36,644 nt of DNA from Candidatus Methylomirabilota bacterium (GCA_036005065.1 DASYQW010000107.1:1-36644), one strand, 5' to 3'. Positions 14,804-23,068 are shown, counted from the first letter of the stretch. The notes: generated by a model not told the origin, from the sequence alone. Translations and numbers: made by a program.

Positions 14804-15676
14804 GTGACGACGACCGTCGGCGTCATCGGGCTCGGCCTCCTCGGCCACGCCGTCGCCACGCGCCTTCGGGCCGCGGGACACGACGTGGTCGGCTACGACG
14901 TGCTCCCGGAGAGGATGCAGGCGCTCGCGGCGCTGGGGGGCCAGCCGGCGGCCTCCGCCGAGGCCGCCGCGCGAGCGTCCGAGATCGTCTGCACCCTGCT
15001 CCCCTCGCTGGCGTCCGCCGAGGCGGCGATCCTCGGCCCCCAGGGCGTCGTGACGGGGGCGCGACCCCACCAGGCCATCGTCCAGATGAGCACGATCTCG
15101 CCGGCGCTCACGGAGCGCCTGGCCCGGGAGGCGAGCGCGCGCGACCTCGCGTTCCTCGACTGCCCCGTGAGCGGGACCAGCGCGATGGTGGCCCGGGGCG
15201 AGGGGATCCTCCTGGTCGGGGGCGAGCCGGCGGTCTTCGAGCGCTGGCGGGCGCTGCTGGAGACGATCCTGCCGCGCGCCGTCTATCTCGGCCGGGCCGG
15301 CCAGGCGACGGTCGTGAAGCTGGCGGCGAACCTGCTGGTAGGGCTCCACACCGCGGCGGCGGCCGAGGCGCTCACGCTCGTGCGGAAGGCCGGCCTCGAT
15401 CCCGGCCGGGTCCTCGAGGTCCTCACCGCCAGCGCGGGCACTTCCCGCATGCTGGAGCTGCGCGGCCCCATGATCGTCAGCCAGGAGTTCCCGCCCCAGA
15501 TGAAGCTCGAGCTGTTCCTGAAAGACCTGGGCCTGATCCTGGATGCCGGGGCGGAGGTCGGCGCCGCCTTGCCGCTCACCGCGCTGTCGCGGCGGCTCTA
15601 CGCCGCGGCGGCCACCGAGGGACACGGCGGCGAGGATCTGGCGGTGGTGATCAAAGCCCTCGAGGCGTGGAAATGA
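14804..15676 (+). CDS. NAD(P)-dependent beta-hydroxyacid dehydrogenase (3-hydroxyisobutyrate dehydrogenase-like)
   Basis: 290 residues. The N-terminal Rossmann domain opens VGVIGLGLLGHAVA (GxGxxG). DCPVSGTSAMVARGEG matches the substrate-binding signature DxPVSGG, and GRAGQATVVKLAANLL holds the catalytic Lys. It should oxidise a beta-hydroxy acid or reduce a semialdehyde. The start is GTG at 14804 with only a loose GGGAG upstream, but it gives the normal N-terminus. The stop overlaps the start of the monooxygenase gene as ATGA, so the two are translationally coupled and may act on one catabolic route. Confidence 0.9.
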   Translation: MTTTVGVIGLGLLGHAVATRLRAAGHDVVGYDVLPERMQALAALGGQPAASAEAAARASEIVCTLLPSLASAEAAILGPQGVVTGARPHQAIVQMSTISPALTERLAREASARDLAFLDCPVSGTSAMVARGEGILLVGGEPAVFERWRALLETILPRAVYLGRAGQATVVKLAANLLVGLHTAAAAEALTLVRKAGLDPGRVLEVLTASAGTSRMLELRGPMIVSQEFPPQMKLELFLKDLGLILDAGAEVGAALPLTALSRRLYAAAATEGHGGEDLAVVIKALEAWK

Positions 15677-17274
15677 GCCCGGATACGCCTTCCGCGCCCG
15701 TCGTGATCGCCGGGGCCGGCCCGGTCGGGCTGGCCCTGGCCGTGGGCCTGGCCCATCACGGAATCGAGTCGGTGGTCCTCGAGGACGACGAGAGTCCGAG
15801 CGCCCATTCCAAAGCGCCGGGCCTCCTGTGTCGTACCCTCGAGATCTTTCGCGCGTGGGGCGTCCTCGACCGGTTCATGGAGGAGGGTTTCTTCGTCACG
15901 CGCCCCCACATCTGGATGGCCGGCGAAGAGACGCCGCGCGCGACGATCGACTTCAGCGTCCTGGCCGATCTGACGGCGGTGCCCGGCGTGCTCATCCTGC
16001 CGCAGAACCGCACCGAGGGCCTCTTGCGGGAACGCCTCACGCGCAGCGGATTGAGCGACGTCCGCTTCGGGCATCGTGTGGTCCGCTTCGATCAGGACGG
16101 CTCGGGCGTCTCGGTTCGGGTGGAGCGAAAGGCTGGCTCGGCGTACGAGCTGCGCGGGCACTATCTGGTCGGGTGCGACGGCGCCCATTCCACCGTCCGC
16201 GAGACGCTTGGCTGGCCGCTGGAAGGCACGACGTACCCGACCCGTCTCGTGCTGGCCGATGTCCAGTTGCCCGACCAGCGGAACGATCTGCCGTGGCCGC
16301 GTCTCGCGGGAGACGACCAGCAGGTCCTGGCCGCGATCAGGATCGAGCCGAGGCTCTGGCGGGTGATCGCGACCGTAGACCGCCGGATGTCAGACGAAGC
16401 GGCCACCGGCGCACCGGAGATCGCGCGGAAGGTGGATCGGCTGTTTGGTCCCGGCTCGTTCGAGTGCGTCTGGGCGAACGTCTTCCGCATTCACTGCCGC
16501 ACGAGCCCCCACTTCCGACTCGGCCGCGTGCTGCTCGCCGGGGATGCCGCCCACATCAACAGCCCGGCCGGCGGGCAGGGCATGAACAGCGGCATCCAGG
16601 ACGCGCACAACCTGGCCTGGAAGCTCGATCGCGCGCTTCGCGGGGGAGTGAGCGAACCCTTGCTCGCCTCGTATGAGGCCGAGCGCCGCCCGGCGATTCT
16701 GACGAGCGTGGATCGTTACACGGACTTACTGACGCGCGCCTTCCTCCTGCCCCCTCGGGCGGTCAGATCCTCCCTCGCGCGCCTCGCCCGGGCCGTCGTC
16801 TCTCAGCCGTTCGTCATGCGCCGACTCGTGCCGCGGGCCGTGATGCTGGACACGCGATACCGCTCGTCGCCGCTCATCAGTGGCCGCGGCCGGTGGCTCG
16901 GCGCGCGGGCGCCGGACGGACCACTGAGAGCGCGTGACGGCCGGGATGTGCGGCTCCTGGATCTCACCCGCCGCGATGCGGCGCTCCTCCTCTTCGACGA
17001 TGGGCGTCTGCCCGGGTGGGACGTGTCACAGGTTCAGCAACTGGCGAGCGATGTCCCCGGGCTCGGCGTCTGTCGGATCGTTCCGCCGTCGCCGGCGGAC
17101 GGGGACTCCGGGGATCTCGTGGACGCCACCGGGTCCCTCGCCCGGATGTGGCAGCCCGGCGCGGCGCTGGCGGCGCTCGTCCGACCTGACGGCTACGTCG
17201 GCTGGATGGCCGAGCGCCCGTCGCGCGAGGAGCTGCGGACCGGCGTGAGGCGCGCGCTCGGGGTGGCGGCGTGA
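15673..17274 (+). CDS. FAD-dependent aromatic-ring monooxygenase (PheA/TfdB type)
   Basis: 533 residues of the group-A flavoprotein hydroxylase family. Seen: FAD dinucleotide motif IAGAGPVGLALAVGL (residues 9-23), the DG motif VGCDGAHSTVR, and the GD motif LLAGDAAHINSPAGGQGMNSGIQDAHNLAWKL split over the flavin ribose site. The C-terminal 150 residues form the thioredoxin-like tail of phenol-hydroxylase-type members and end with DGYVGWMAE. It uses NAD(P)H and oxygen to hydroxylate a phenolic or polyketide-like substrate. The ATG at 15673 overlaps the preceding stop; an in-frame GTG lies 6 nt upstream. The substrate is not predictable. Confidence 0.9.
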   Translation: MSPDTPSAPVVIAGAGPVGLALAVGLAHHGIESVVLEDDESPSAHSKAPGLLCRTLEIFRAWGVLDRFMEEGFFVTRPHIWMAGEETPRATIDFSVLADLTAVPGVLILPQNRTEGLLRERLTRSGLSDVRFGHRVVRFDQDGSGVSVRVERKAGSAYELRGHYLVGCDGAHSTVRETLGWPLEGTTYPTRLVLADVQLPDQRNDLPWPRLAGDDQQVLAAIRIEPRLWRVIATVDRRMSDEAATGAPEIARKVDRLFGPGSFECVWANVFRIHCRTSPHFRLGRVLLAGDAAHINSPAGGQGMNSGIQDAHNLAWKLDRALRGGVSEPLLASYEAERRPAILTSVDRYTDLLTRAFLLPPRAVRSSLARLARAVVSQPFVMRRLVPRAVMLDTRYRSSPLISGRGRWLGARAPDGPLRARDGRDVRLLDLTRRDAALLLFDDGRLPGWDVSQVQQLASDVPGLGVCRIVPPSPADGDSGDLVDATGSLARMWQPGAALAALVRPDGYVGWMAERPSREELRTGVRRALGVAA

Positions 17275-17367
17275 GTGGCCGGCCCTCCGGCATCGGCCTG
17301 CTGTGGGCCGGGAGGTGCCGCGCCGGCGGCGCCACCGGAGACGACCGACCGGGCCCCAGCCTGGCGT

Positions 17368-17396
17368 TGACACCTTCCGCCGTCCGACGTAGAGTC
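17368..17396 (+). promoter_or_regulatory. Strong sigma70-like promoter for the GlcG/HbpS-like gene
   Basis: A perfect TTGACA (17368-17373), a 17-nt spacer and TAGAGT (17391-17396). The expected start is near 17403, about 75 nt upstream of the ATG. It lies in the 203-bp gap after the monooxygenase gene, so the downstream genes are probably a separate transcription unit. Confidence 0.65.
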
Positions 17397-17477
17397 CCCG
17401 GCAAGCCGGCGATCCATCCACCCTTCGCGCGCCGAGTGGCCTCCTGTGGCCCGGCTTCCTCGAGAAAGGAGCACGTC

Positions 17478-17978
17478 ATGCCCCACGTCGCTCGTCTGAT
17501 CACCGTCATCCTGGCCCTGGCCGTGCTCGGCCTGGGGGCGACGTCGAGCGAGGCGCAGGCCCCGCCGCTGACGCCGTACGGGACCCCCATCACGCTGGAA
17601 CAGGCCAAGGCGGCGATGGCCGCCGCGGAGGCGGAAGCCAAGAAGAACAACTGGCCGGTCGCCATCGCCATCGTCGACAGCGGGGGCCACCTCGTCATGC
17701 TGCACAGACTCGACAACACCCAGTTCGCCAGCATCGAGATCGCCAAGGGCAAGGCGGTCACCGCGGTGAACTTCCGCCGGCCGTCGAAGGCGCTCGAAGA
17801 CGCGATCGCGGGCGGCGGAGCCGGCTTGCGGCTCCTGCGGGTGGACGGGTTGACGCCGCTCGAAGGTGGCGTGCTGATCGTCGTGGACGGCAAGATCGTC
17901 GGCGGAATCGGCGTGTCAGGCGTGACGTCCGGCCAGGACGCCCAGGTCGCCCGCGCCGGCGCCGATGCGGTGAAATAA
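17478..17978 (+). CDS. GlcG/HbpS family heme-binding-like protein, exported
   Basis: 166 residues: a signal peptide ending near SSEAQA (about residue 28), then one GlcG/HbpS domain (about 40-165) with ITLEQAKAAMAAAEAEAKKNNWPVAIAIVDSGGHLVMLHRLDNTQFASIEIAKGKA as its helix-strand opening and GGVLIVVDGKIVGGIGVSG near the end. HbpS of Streptomyces binds heme and stress signals; GlcG lies in glycolate operons. Most exported homologues have no assigned role. The ATG at 17478 is chosen over upstream frames because AAAGGAG lies 7 nt before it and a proper signal peptide follows. Confidence 0.88.
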   Translation: MPHVARLITVILALAVLGLGATSSEAQAPPLTPYGTPITLEQAKAAMAAAEAEAKKNNWPVAIAIVDSGGHLVMLHRLDNTQFASIEIAKGKAVTAVNFRRPSKALEDAIAGGGAGLRLLRVDGLTPLEGGVLIVVDGKIVGGIGVSGVTSGQDAQVARAGADAVK

Positions 17979-17990
17979 CCGGTGGGGTCG

Positions 17991-18036
17991 GCCCTCTTCG
18001 AGGGCATCCTCCCGGCGCCTCGGCCGTAGACGGCCG
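17991..18036 (+). other. Two short hairpins between GlcG-like and hydrolase genes
   Basis: GCCCTC-TTC-GAGGGC (17991-18005) and CGGCCG-TAGA-CGGCCG (18021-18036) sit in the 71-bp gap after the GlcG-like gene. Neither is followed by a T-run, so they may stabilise an mRNA end or do nothing. Confidence 0.3.
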
Positions 18037-18049
18037 CAGGGCTGAGCCC

Positions 18050-18805
18050 ATGTACGAAGTCTACGCGCTCAAGTACGCGGAGCGGGACACGACGGCCTGC
18101 CAGTTCTTCTTCCGCGAGGCGTCCCACGCCTCACTCACGCTCCACTACTACGTCTGGCTGATCCTCGGCGGCCCCCACCCGATCCTGGTGGACACGGGGT
18201 TCCTCGACGACGACGCGCGCGAGCGCGGGATGCGGAATTACGTGAGCCCGGCGGCCATGGTGGAGCGCGCGGGCGTGAAGCCCGGCGATGTGCCCACCGC
18301 CCTCATCACCCACCTCCACTACGACCACTGGGCCGGGCACAGCCTGTTCCCTCACGCGGAGTACTGGATCCAGGGGGACGAGGTGGCGTTCTGGACGGGG
18401 CCCTTCGGCCGCTCCCCGGCCTTTCGGCAGTCGGCCAACGCGGGAGCGCTGGCCCGCCTGGTGACGCTCAACTACGAGGGCCGCGTCCGGATCATCGACG
18501 GCGACCGCCAGGTGGCTCCCGGGATCTCCGTGCACCGCGTCGGCGGCCACACCGCGGGGCTCCAGATCGTCACCGTGGAGACCGAGCGCGGCCCGGTCGT
18601 CCTCACCTCCGACGCATCGCACTTCTACCGCAACGTGGAGACGCGCCAGCCCGTCCAGATCATCACCAGCTTGCCCGAGATGCTCCAGGCCTTCGAGACG
18701 ATCCACGCCCTGGCCGGGGCGCCAGGGCTGATCGTCGCCGGCCACGACCCGGAGGTCGCCGACCGCTTCAAGCCGGTCGAGCCGGGCATCATCAAGATCG
18801 CCTGA
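18050..18805 (+). CDS. Metallo-beta-lactamase-fold hydrolase, N-acyl-homoserine-lactonase-like
   Basis: 251 residues. The zinc motif HLHYDHWAGH supplies His88, His90, Asp92 and His93. Further ligands are His167 (GGHTAG), Asp188 (TSDASHFY) and His232 (AGHDPEV), a full two-metal set. The arrangement and length match AiiA-like lactonases and related hydrolases; those open acyl-homoserine lactones, but many homologues act on other lactones or esters. No signal peptide is present. The ribosome site is weak. It follows the GlcG-like gene by 71 nt on the same strand and converges on the TAXI binding-protein gene. The quorum-quenching role is inference only. Confidence 0.88.
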   Translation: MYEVYALKYAERDTTACQFFFREASHASLTLHYYVWLILGGPHPILVDTGFLDDDARERGMRNYVSPAAMVERAGVKPGDVPTALITHLHYDHWAGHSLFPHAEYWIQGDEVAFWTGPFGRSPAFRQSANAGALARLVTLNYEGRVRIIDGDRQVAPGISVHRVGGHTAGLQIVTVETERGPVVLTSDASHFYRNVETRQPVQIITSLPEMLQAFETIHALAGAPGLIVAGHDPEVADRFKPVEPGIIKIA

Positions 18806-18820
18806 GCGAGCGCGACTGAC

Positions 18821-19810
18821 TCACCGGATGAGCCCGATCTCGCGGAGGTAGCGCAGCGCGCCCGGATGGATGGCGTCCGCCCCCGGGGCGGCGGCGACGG
18901 TGTTGGCGGCCGTGGTCTCCCGCGCCTGGGGAAGGCGCCGGCCCAGCGCGGCCTCCCCCCGATGGAGCGCGCGGGCGAGACGATAGGCGACGTCGTCGGG
19001 CAGCGTGGGCCGGGCGAGGATCAGACTCCACGACCCGACCGACACGATCGGCGCGTCCTGTCCCGGATACGAGCCGGCCGGGACCGTCAGCGTCTTGAGG
19101 AAGGGGTACTTCGCCTGGATCCGTCGGATGCCCTCGGCGTCCGGCGCGATGAACCGGCCGCCCGCGGGTCCGCCGGCGACCGCGGTGAAGCCCGGCCATC
19201 CGATGCCGCCGCCCCACAGGGCGGCCACCGTGCCCTCCAGCACCATCGCCGGGCCGTCGCCCGCCCGCTCGAGGAAGACGGCCTGGAAGTCCCGGCTCAG
19301 GTCGAGGCCGAGCCCATCCAGGATGTTCCGGGCGAGGACGACGAGCCCCGAGCCCCGGGCGCCGAAGGCCACCGGCCGGGATCTGAGATCCTCGATCGTT
19401 CGGTACGGCGTGTCTCGGCGGACCACGAACATGCCCGCGGTGGCGTACATGGCGGACAGGACGCGGAGGTTCGCGGGCGGCCGGCCGATTCCGCTCAGCG
19501 CCTCGTGGGCCACCTCGCCGGCGACCAGCCCCAGGTCGAGCTGCCCGGCCTCGAGCATCGGGACGTTCTCGGTGCTGCCCTTCGTGTTTCGCGTTTCGAC
19601 GGACAGCGACGGGTCGACCTCGTTGATCGTCTCGGCCACGGCCTGTCCGTAGACCGGAAAGCCGCCGCCGGGGGTCGCGGTGCCGAGGATGACGGCGGTC
19701 TTCTCGGCCCCGGAAGCGCTGCTCCCCATGGAGAGCGCTCCCATCAAGGTCGCGACACTCAGGGCCAGGCACCCCATGGGTCCCGGCGGCCAGGATACGC
19801 GCTCGATCAT
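18821..19810 (-). CDS. TAXI family TRAP transporter solute-binding protein
   Basis: 329 residues. It opens MIERVSWPPGP, has a hydrophobic signal segment (about residues 12-33), then AVILGTATPGGGFPVYGQAVAETINE, typical of TAXI receptors. QLDLGLVAGEVAHEAL and a central DLRSRPVAFGARGSG block also fit. It binds an organic acid for a TRAP membrane protein (DctQM fusion) that is not in the window. AGGAGG precedes the ATG at 19810; an in-frame extension to 19924 crosses the palindromic divergent region and is rejected. The first 11 codons recur downstream of the MmgE/PrpD gene as a relic (23131-23163). Confidence 0.88.
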   Translation of the reverse strand: MIERVSWPPGPMGCLALSVATLMGALSMGSSASGAEKTAVILGTATPGGGFPVYGQAVAETINEVDPSLSVETRNTKGSTENVPMLEAGQLDLGLVAGEVAHEALSGIGRPPANLRVLSAMYATAGMFVVRRDTPYRTIEDLRSRPVAFGARGSGLVVLARNILDGLGLDLSRDFQAVFLERAGDGPAMVLEGTVAALWGGGIGWPGFTAVAGGPAGGRFIAPDAEGIRRIQAKYPFLKTLTVPAGSYPGQDAPIVSVGSWSLILARPTLPDDVAYRLARALHRGEAALGRRLPQARETTAANTVAAAPGADAIHPGALRYLREIGLIR

Positions 19811-19847
19811 GGTCGGCCTCCTCTGTGCCGCGAAAGATTGACTCCGG

Positions 19848-19873
19848 ACCCGAAAACGTGTTTTCGTTCGGGT
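19848..19873. promoter_or_regulatory. Nested palindrome in divergent intergenic region
   Basis: Outer arms ACCCGAA (19848-19854) and TTCGGGT (19867-19873) are perfect inverted repeats, and CGAAAAC (19851-19857) with GTTTTCG (19860-19866) forms an alternative inner palindrome. It is the only A/T-rich island in the 148 bp between the TAXI receptor and the LEA-like lipoprotein. On the plus strand TTGACT (19838-19843) lies just upstream at -35-like spacing. It looks like an operator for one or both genes; no regulator gene is adjacent. Confidence 0.45.
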
Positions 19874-19958
19874 GACGCGCGCCGGCGCGGGGCCCGACGT
19901 TCTCCGCGAAGGAGCCGCCAGCACTCCAGACGGATCCCTTCAACCGCGGGAGGTGGGT

Positions 19959-20813
19959 ATGCACCGCACCGCTTCGGTGCGAGGACTAGGCGCCGTCCTC
20001 TTGATCGCCGGGCTCGCCGGTTGCGAAGACCATCCCTCCGCGTCGGTGGTCGGCGCCCACATCACCGAGTTGACCACGGAGAAGGTCGGCGTCTCGCTCG
20101 ACGTCAAGATCGAGAACCCGTGGGTCTTTCCGCTCCCACTCGCGGAGGCGAAAGGGAGCCTCTTCAGCGCCCAGATCAACGCGACCGCCCCGTTCCTCCA
20201 GGTCGCCGGGGGCAGTACCGCTCCGGTCCCGCGGGCAGGGTCCCTCACGGTCCCCCTCAGAGGCACGCTCACCTACTGGCCACTCCCCTCGAACCTGGCC
20301 AACCTGCATCCTGGAGACGAGGTCCCTTACCAGGCGAAGCTCAAGCTCGCGCTGCAGACACCCCCGAACCAGCGGCTGGACCTGCCCGAACTCACCTACC
20401 ACGGCAAGATCCCCATCCTGGCTCCTCCGCAAGTGAGCATCAAGAGCGTGAGCTGGCCGACGTTCTCCTGGGAGAGGGTGAGTGGGACCGTGACGCTCGG
20501 GATCACGAACATGAACAGGTTCTCCATCGGTCCGGGAAGCGCTTCGGGAGAGCTGATCCTCAGGAAGCAGGCGTTCATGAGCGACGACAAGGAGCTCGCC
20601 AGCCTGTCGGCGGGCATGCCCGGCATGATTGCCGGCCACCACACGGGTGACCTCGGAATCACCGTATCCTTCAAGCCCGAAGACCTCTTCGACCTCGGGA
20701 CTTGGGCCGGGCTCGTGGTCGCCCTCGTGGACAACCACCAGTTCCGCGCACGGGGAAAAATCTCGGCCCAAACCTCCTATATCCCGGTCGAGCTGAAGTT
20801 CGATTCGCAATGA
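19959..20813 (+). CDS. LEA type 2/WHy-domain lipoprotein
   Basis: 284 residues. The signal peptide ends in a lipobox LAGC (Cys about residue 22), predicting a lipid anchor. The rest shows two WHy/LEA_2-like beta-sandwich repeats: VGVSLDVKIENPWVFPLPLAEAKGSLF near the start and VSGTVTLGITNMNRFSIGPGSASGELIL later, each with the N-P or N-x-N-x-F turn typical of this fold. Such domains in plants and bacteria are tied to desiccation stress or unknown envelope roles. GGGAGGTG precedes the ATG at 19959. It converges on the MurU-like gene with a gap of 10 bp. Confidence 0.85.
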   Translation: MHRTASVRGLGAVLLIAGLAGCEDHPSASVVGAHITELTTEKVGVSLDVKIENPWVFPLPLAEAKGSLFSAQINATAPFLQVAGGSTAPVPRAGSLTVPLRGTLTYWPLPSNLANLHPGDEVPYQAKLKLALQTPPNQRLDLPELTYHGKIPILAPPQVSIKSVSWPTFSWERVSGTVTLGITNMNRFSIGPGSASGELILRKQAFMSDDKELASLSAGMPGMIAGHHTGDLGITVSFKPEDLFDLGTWAGLVVALVDNHQFRARGKISAQTSYIPVELKFDSQ

Positions 20814-20819
20814 GGCGCG

Positions 20820-20831
20820 CGCTCTAGAGCG
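20820..20831. other. Short palindrome between converging genes
   Basis: CGCTCTAGAGCG is a perfect 12-bp palindrome between the LEA-like and MurU-like genes; its central CTA is the TAG stop of the MurU-like gene. No T-run follows, so terminator function is doubtful. Confidence 0.25.
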
Positions 20832-21561
20832 GCAGCCCCAGCTCCCTGACCTGCCGCCGGACGTCTTCCAGCTTGGCCGGGCTCCCGATGTCGGCCCAGT
20901 ACCACTCATCGGCCCGAAACGACTGGATTCTCTCACCGTGTCCAGCCAGGCGGAGATACGCGCGGATGATGGGGAAGGCTTTTCCCTCGCTCATCCGCGG
21001 AAAGATCTCCGGCGAGATGACATGGACGCCGGTGAACGCGAGGCGCTCGGCGCGCTCGACCGGAGCTCCTGCCCACAGTCGCGTGTTCTCGCCCACCGAT
21101 TCCCAGCCACAGAGCTGTCCCCGCCCATCGAACAAGAGATAGCGACGGCTCGTCTTCGCCTGGACCGCCAGCGTGGCCAGCGCCGGCCGGGCGAGGTGGA
21201 ACCGATACATCCGGCCCAGATCGATGTCGGTCACCACGTCGACGTTGTGCAGAAAGAACGGGGTGCCGTCGTCGAAGAAATGGGCGACCTTCTTCAGGCT
21301 GCCGCCGGTGTCCAGGAGCTCGGCCTCGCGCGACACCTCGATGCGGATCCCGAACTGCCGCTTGGACTCCAGGAAGTCCACGATCATCTCGGCCAGATGA
21401 AACACATTGACGACGATCTCGTCGACTCCGGCTTCGAGGAGCCGCCGGATCACGATCTCCAGCATCGGCACCCCGTTGAGCTCGATCAGCGCCTTGGGAC
21501 AGTGGTCGGTGAGGGGCCGGAGCCGGCTCCCGACGCCGGCGGCGAGGATCATCGCCTTCAT
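20824..21561 (-). CDS. murU: MurU-like sugar-1-phosphate nucleotidyltransferase
   Basis: 245 residues of the NTP_transferase family. It opens MKAMILAAGVGSRLRPLTDHCPKAL, the nucleotide-binding loop with GxGxRLRPLT and the Lys that contacts phosphate. NVDVVTDIDL contains the metal-binding Asp region. In the anabolic recycling route, MurU makes UDP-MurNAc from MurNAc-1-phosphate produced by AmgK. Here it lies 13 nt downstream of an AmgK-like kinase gene on the same strand, which favours MurU over glucose- or mannose-1-phosphate transferases that look similar. The symbol rests on this context as well as sequence. Confidence 0.82.
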   Translation of the reverse strand: MKAMILAAGVGSRLRPLTDHCPKALIELNGVPMLEIVIRRLLEAGVDEIVVNVFHLAEMIVDFLESKRQFGIRIEVSREAELLDTGGSLKKVAHFFDDGTPFFLHNVDVVTDIDLGRMYRFHLARPALATLAVQAKTSRRYLLFDGRGQLCGWESVGENTRLWAGAPVERAERLAFTGVHVISPEIFPRMSEGKAFPIIRAYLRLAGHGERIQSFRADEWYWADIGSPAKLEDVRRQVRELGLPL

Positions 21562-21574
21562 GGCGACGGCGCCG

Positions 21575-22996
21575 TCACGTGGCGGTCTCGATTCCCAGAT
21601 GCCGGATCTCGACGTTCACCTCGTATTTCTGGCGGAGGTGGCGGGCCAGCAGCTCCGCACAATAGATGGACCGATGCCGCCCGCCGGTACACCCGAAGGC
21701 CACCATCAGGTCCGTGAAGTTCCGGCTCCGATAGTTCTCGACCGACTGATCGATCAGCCCGTAGACGTGGTTCATGAAGCGCCGGACCTCGGACTGGGTC
21801 TCGAGAAAGGCGATCACCTCCGAGTCGGTGCCGGTGAGCCTGGCGAACTGGGCGTATCTCCCGGGGTTCGGCAAGGCGCGACAGTCGAACACGTACCCGC
21901 CCCCATGTCCCTTGTCGTCGCGCGGCAGGCCGCTGCGATACGAAAAGCTCTGTATCCGCACGGTCAGCTTCAGCTCCGCGTCCCCGAACTGGCGCAGGTA
22001 GGTGGAGCCCACCAGGCGCCGGAAGACCTCCATCAGCTCGGGCAGCGCCACCGGGAGCTCGACCGTGCGCAGAAGAAACTCGAGATTGCCGACGGCGTAG
22101 GGAATGCTCTGGAGAAAGTGCGTCTTGCGTTCGTAGAAGCCCCGCAGGCCGTAGGCGCCCATCGCCTGCATGATGCGGATGTAGACGTACCCGTAGTAGT
22201 AGCGGAGGAACTCTTCGCGGGCCAACGGGATCAAGGCCGCGGCCGCCGCCAGGTACCGGTCGAGGAGCGTGTCCCGCAGGTCGGGCGGCAGATCGGCTTT
22301 GGCGTCGAACAGGAGCGAGGCGATGTCGTACTGGAGCGCACCCCGGCGGCCTCCCTGGTAGTCGATGAAGCAAGGCGCCCCGTCCTTGAGCATGATGTTT
22401 CGCGATTGAAAGTCGCGATAGAGGAAGAAATCCCGGTCGGCCGCCAGGAGAAAATCCATGAGTCGCTCGAAGTCGTCTTCGAGCGCCTGCTCGTTGAAGG
22501 GGATCTGGGCCAGCCGCAGGAAGTAGTACTTGAAGTAGTTCAGATCCCACGCCATCGATTGCCGGTCGAAACTGGGCCGGGGATAGCAGACCTGGTAGTT
22601 CAGCGTCCTTCCGGCCACGATCTGGAACTGCGGCAGCAGCTCGACCACCCGCTCGTAGATGTCGACGACGCGCCCGGATGGGCCGACCCTGGTTCGGTTC
22701 TCCGAAAGGTACTGGAACAGCGTCGTATCCCCCAGGTCTTCTTCCAGATAGATGCCGCGGGCCGGGTCGTCCGCGTAGATCTCGGGCACGGGAAGGCCCG
22801 ATCGGCGAAAATGCCTCGAGAACGCGAGGAAGGCCGTATTCTCCTGCCGATCGGGGCCGGCGACGCCGATGACGCTGCGGGTCCCGGTGGTCAGGCGATA
22901 GAGGCTCCGCCCCGAGCCGTCGCCCTTCAAAGCGGAGATGGTCTGGACGGGCTCTCCGAAGTGACTCTCGAAGAATTGCCTGAGTGAGTCGTCCAT
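21575..22996 (-). CDS. AmgK-like sugar kinase fused to RapZ C-terminal domain
   Basis: 473 residues. Residues 1-330 form an aminoglycoside-phosphotransferase-like kinase of the AmgK type, with catalytic Asp195 in FLYRDFQSRNIML and metal-binding Asp212 in FIDYQGG. AmgK phosphorylates the anomeric carbon of MurNAc or GlcNAc. Residues 343-469 match the RapZ C-terminal domain: FDCRALPNPG (370-379) and the glycine loop FGCTGGRHRS (434-443). In E. coli RapZ this domain binds glucosamine-6-phosphate and the sRNAs GlmY/GlmZ. The N-terminal P-loop domain of RapZ is absent. The ATG at 22996 gives the normal kinase start; the ribosome site is weak. MurU-like follows 13 nt later. Confidence 0.88.
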   Translation of the reverse strand: MDDSLRQFFESHFGEPVQTISALKGDGSGRSLYRLTTGTRSVIGVAGPDRQENTAFLAFSRHFRRSGLPVPEIYADDPARGIYLEEDLGDTTLFQYLSENRTRVGPSGRVVDIYERVVELLPQFQIVAGRTLNYQVCYPRPSFDRQSMAWDLNYFKYYFLRLAQIPFNEQALEDDFERLMDFLLAADRDFFLYRDFQSRNIMLKDGAPCFIDYQGGRRGALQYDIASLLFDAKADLPPDLRDTLLDRYLAAAAALIPLAREEFLRYYYGYVYIRIMQAMGAYGLRGFYERKTHFLQSIPYAVGNLEFLLRTVELPVALPELMEVFRRLVGSTYLRQFGDAELKLTVRIQSFSYRSGLPRDDKGHGGGYVFDCRALPNPGRYAQFARLTGTDSEVIAFLETQSEVRRFMNHVYGLIDQSVENYRSRNFTDLMVAFGCTGGRHRSIYCAELLARHLRQKYEVNVEIRHLGIETAT

Positions 22997-23062
22997 CCAC
23001 GCCTGGCGTTCCCGCGCCTGGCCCCGGCTCGGCCGGGATCCTGGGGGGGAGTGGCCGCCCGT

Positions 23063-23068
23063 ATTCTA
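23063..23068 (-). promoter_or_regulatory. Possible -10 element for the kinase-MurU pair
   Basis: TAGAAT on the minus strand, preceded by GGGG, about 65 nt upstream of the kinase start. No good -35 is seen at the usual distance, so this may be weak, activator-dependent or chance. The pair could also be read through from the MmgE/PrpD gene. Confidence 0.3.

Noticed and set aside
13457-15625. A 722-codon open frame on the minus strand.
   Set aside because: It lies antisense to the LivK-like receptor and the dehydrogenase, both of which have clear motifs. GC-rich third positions keep the opposite frame open; its protein is low-complexity with no motif.
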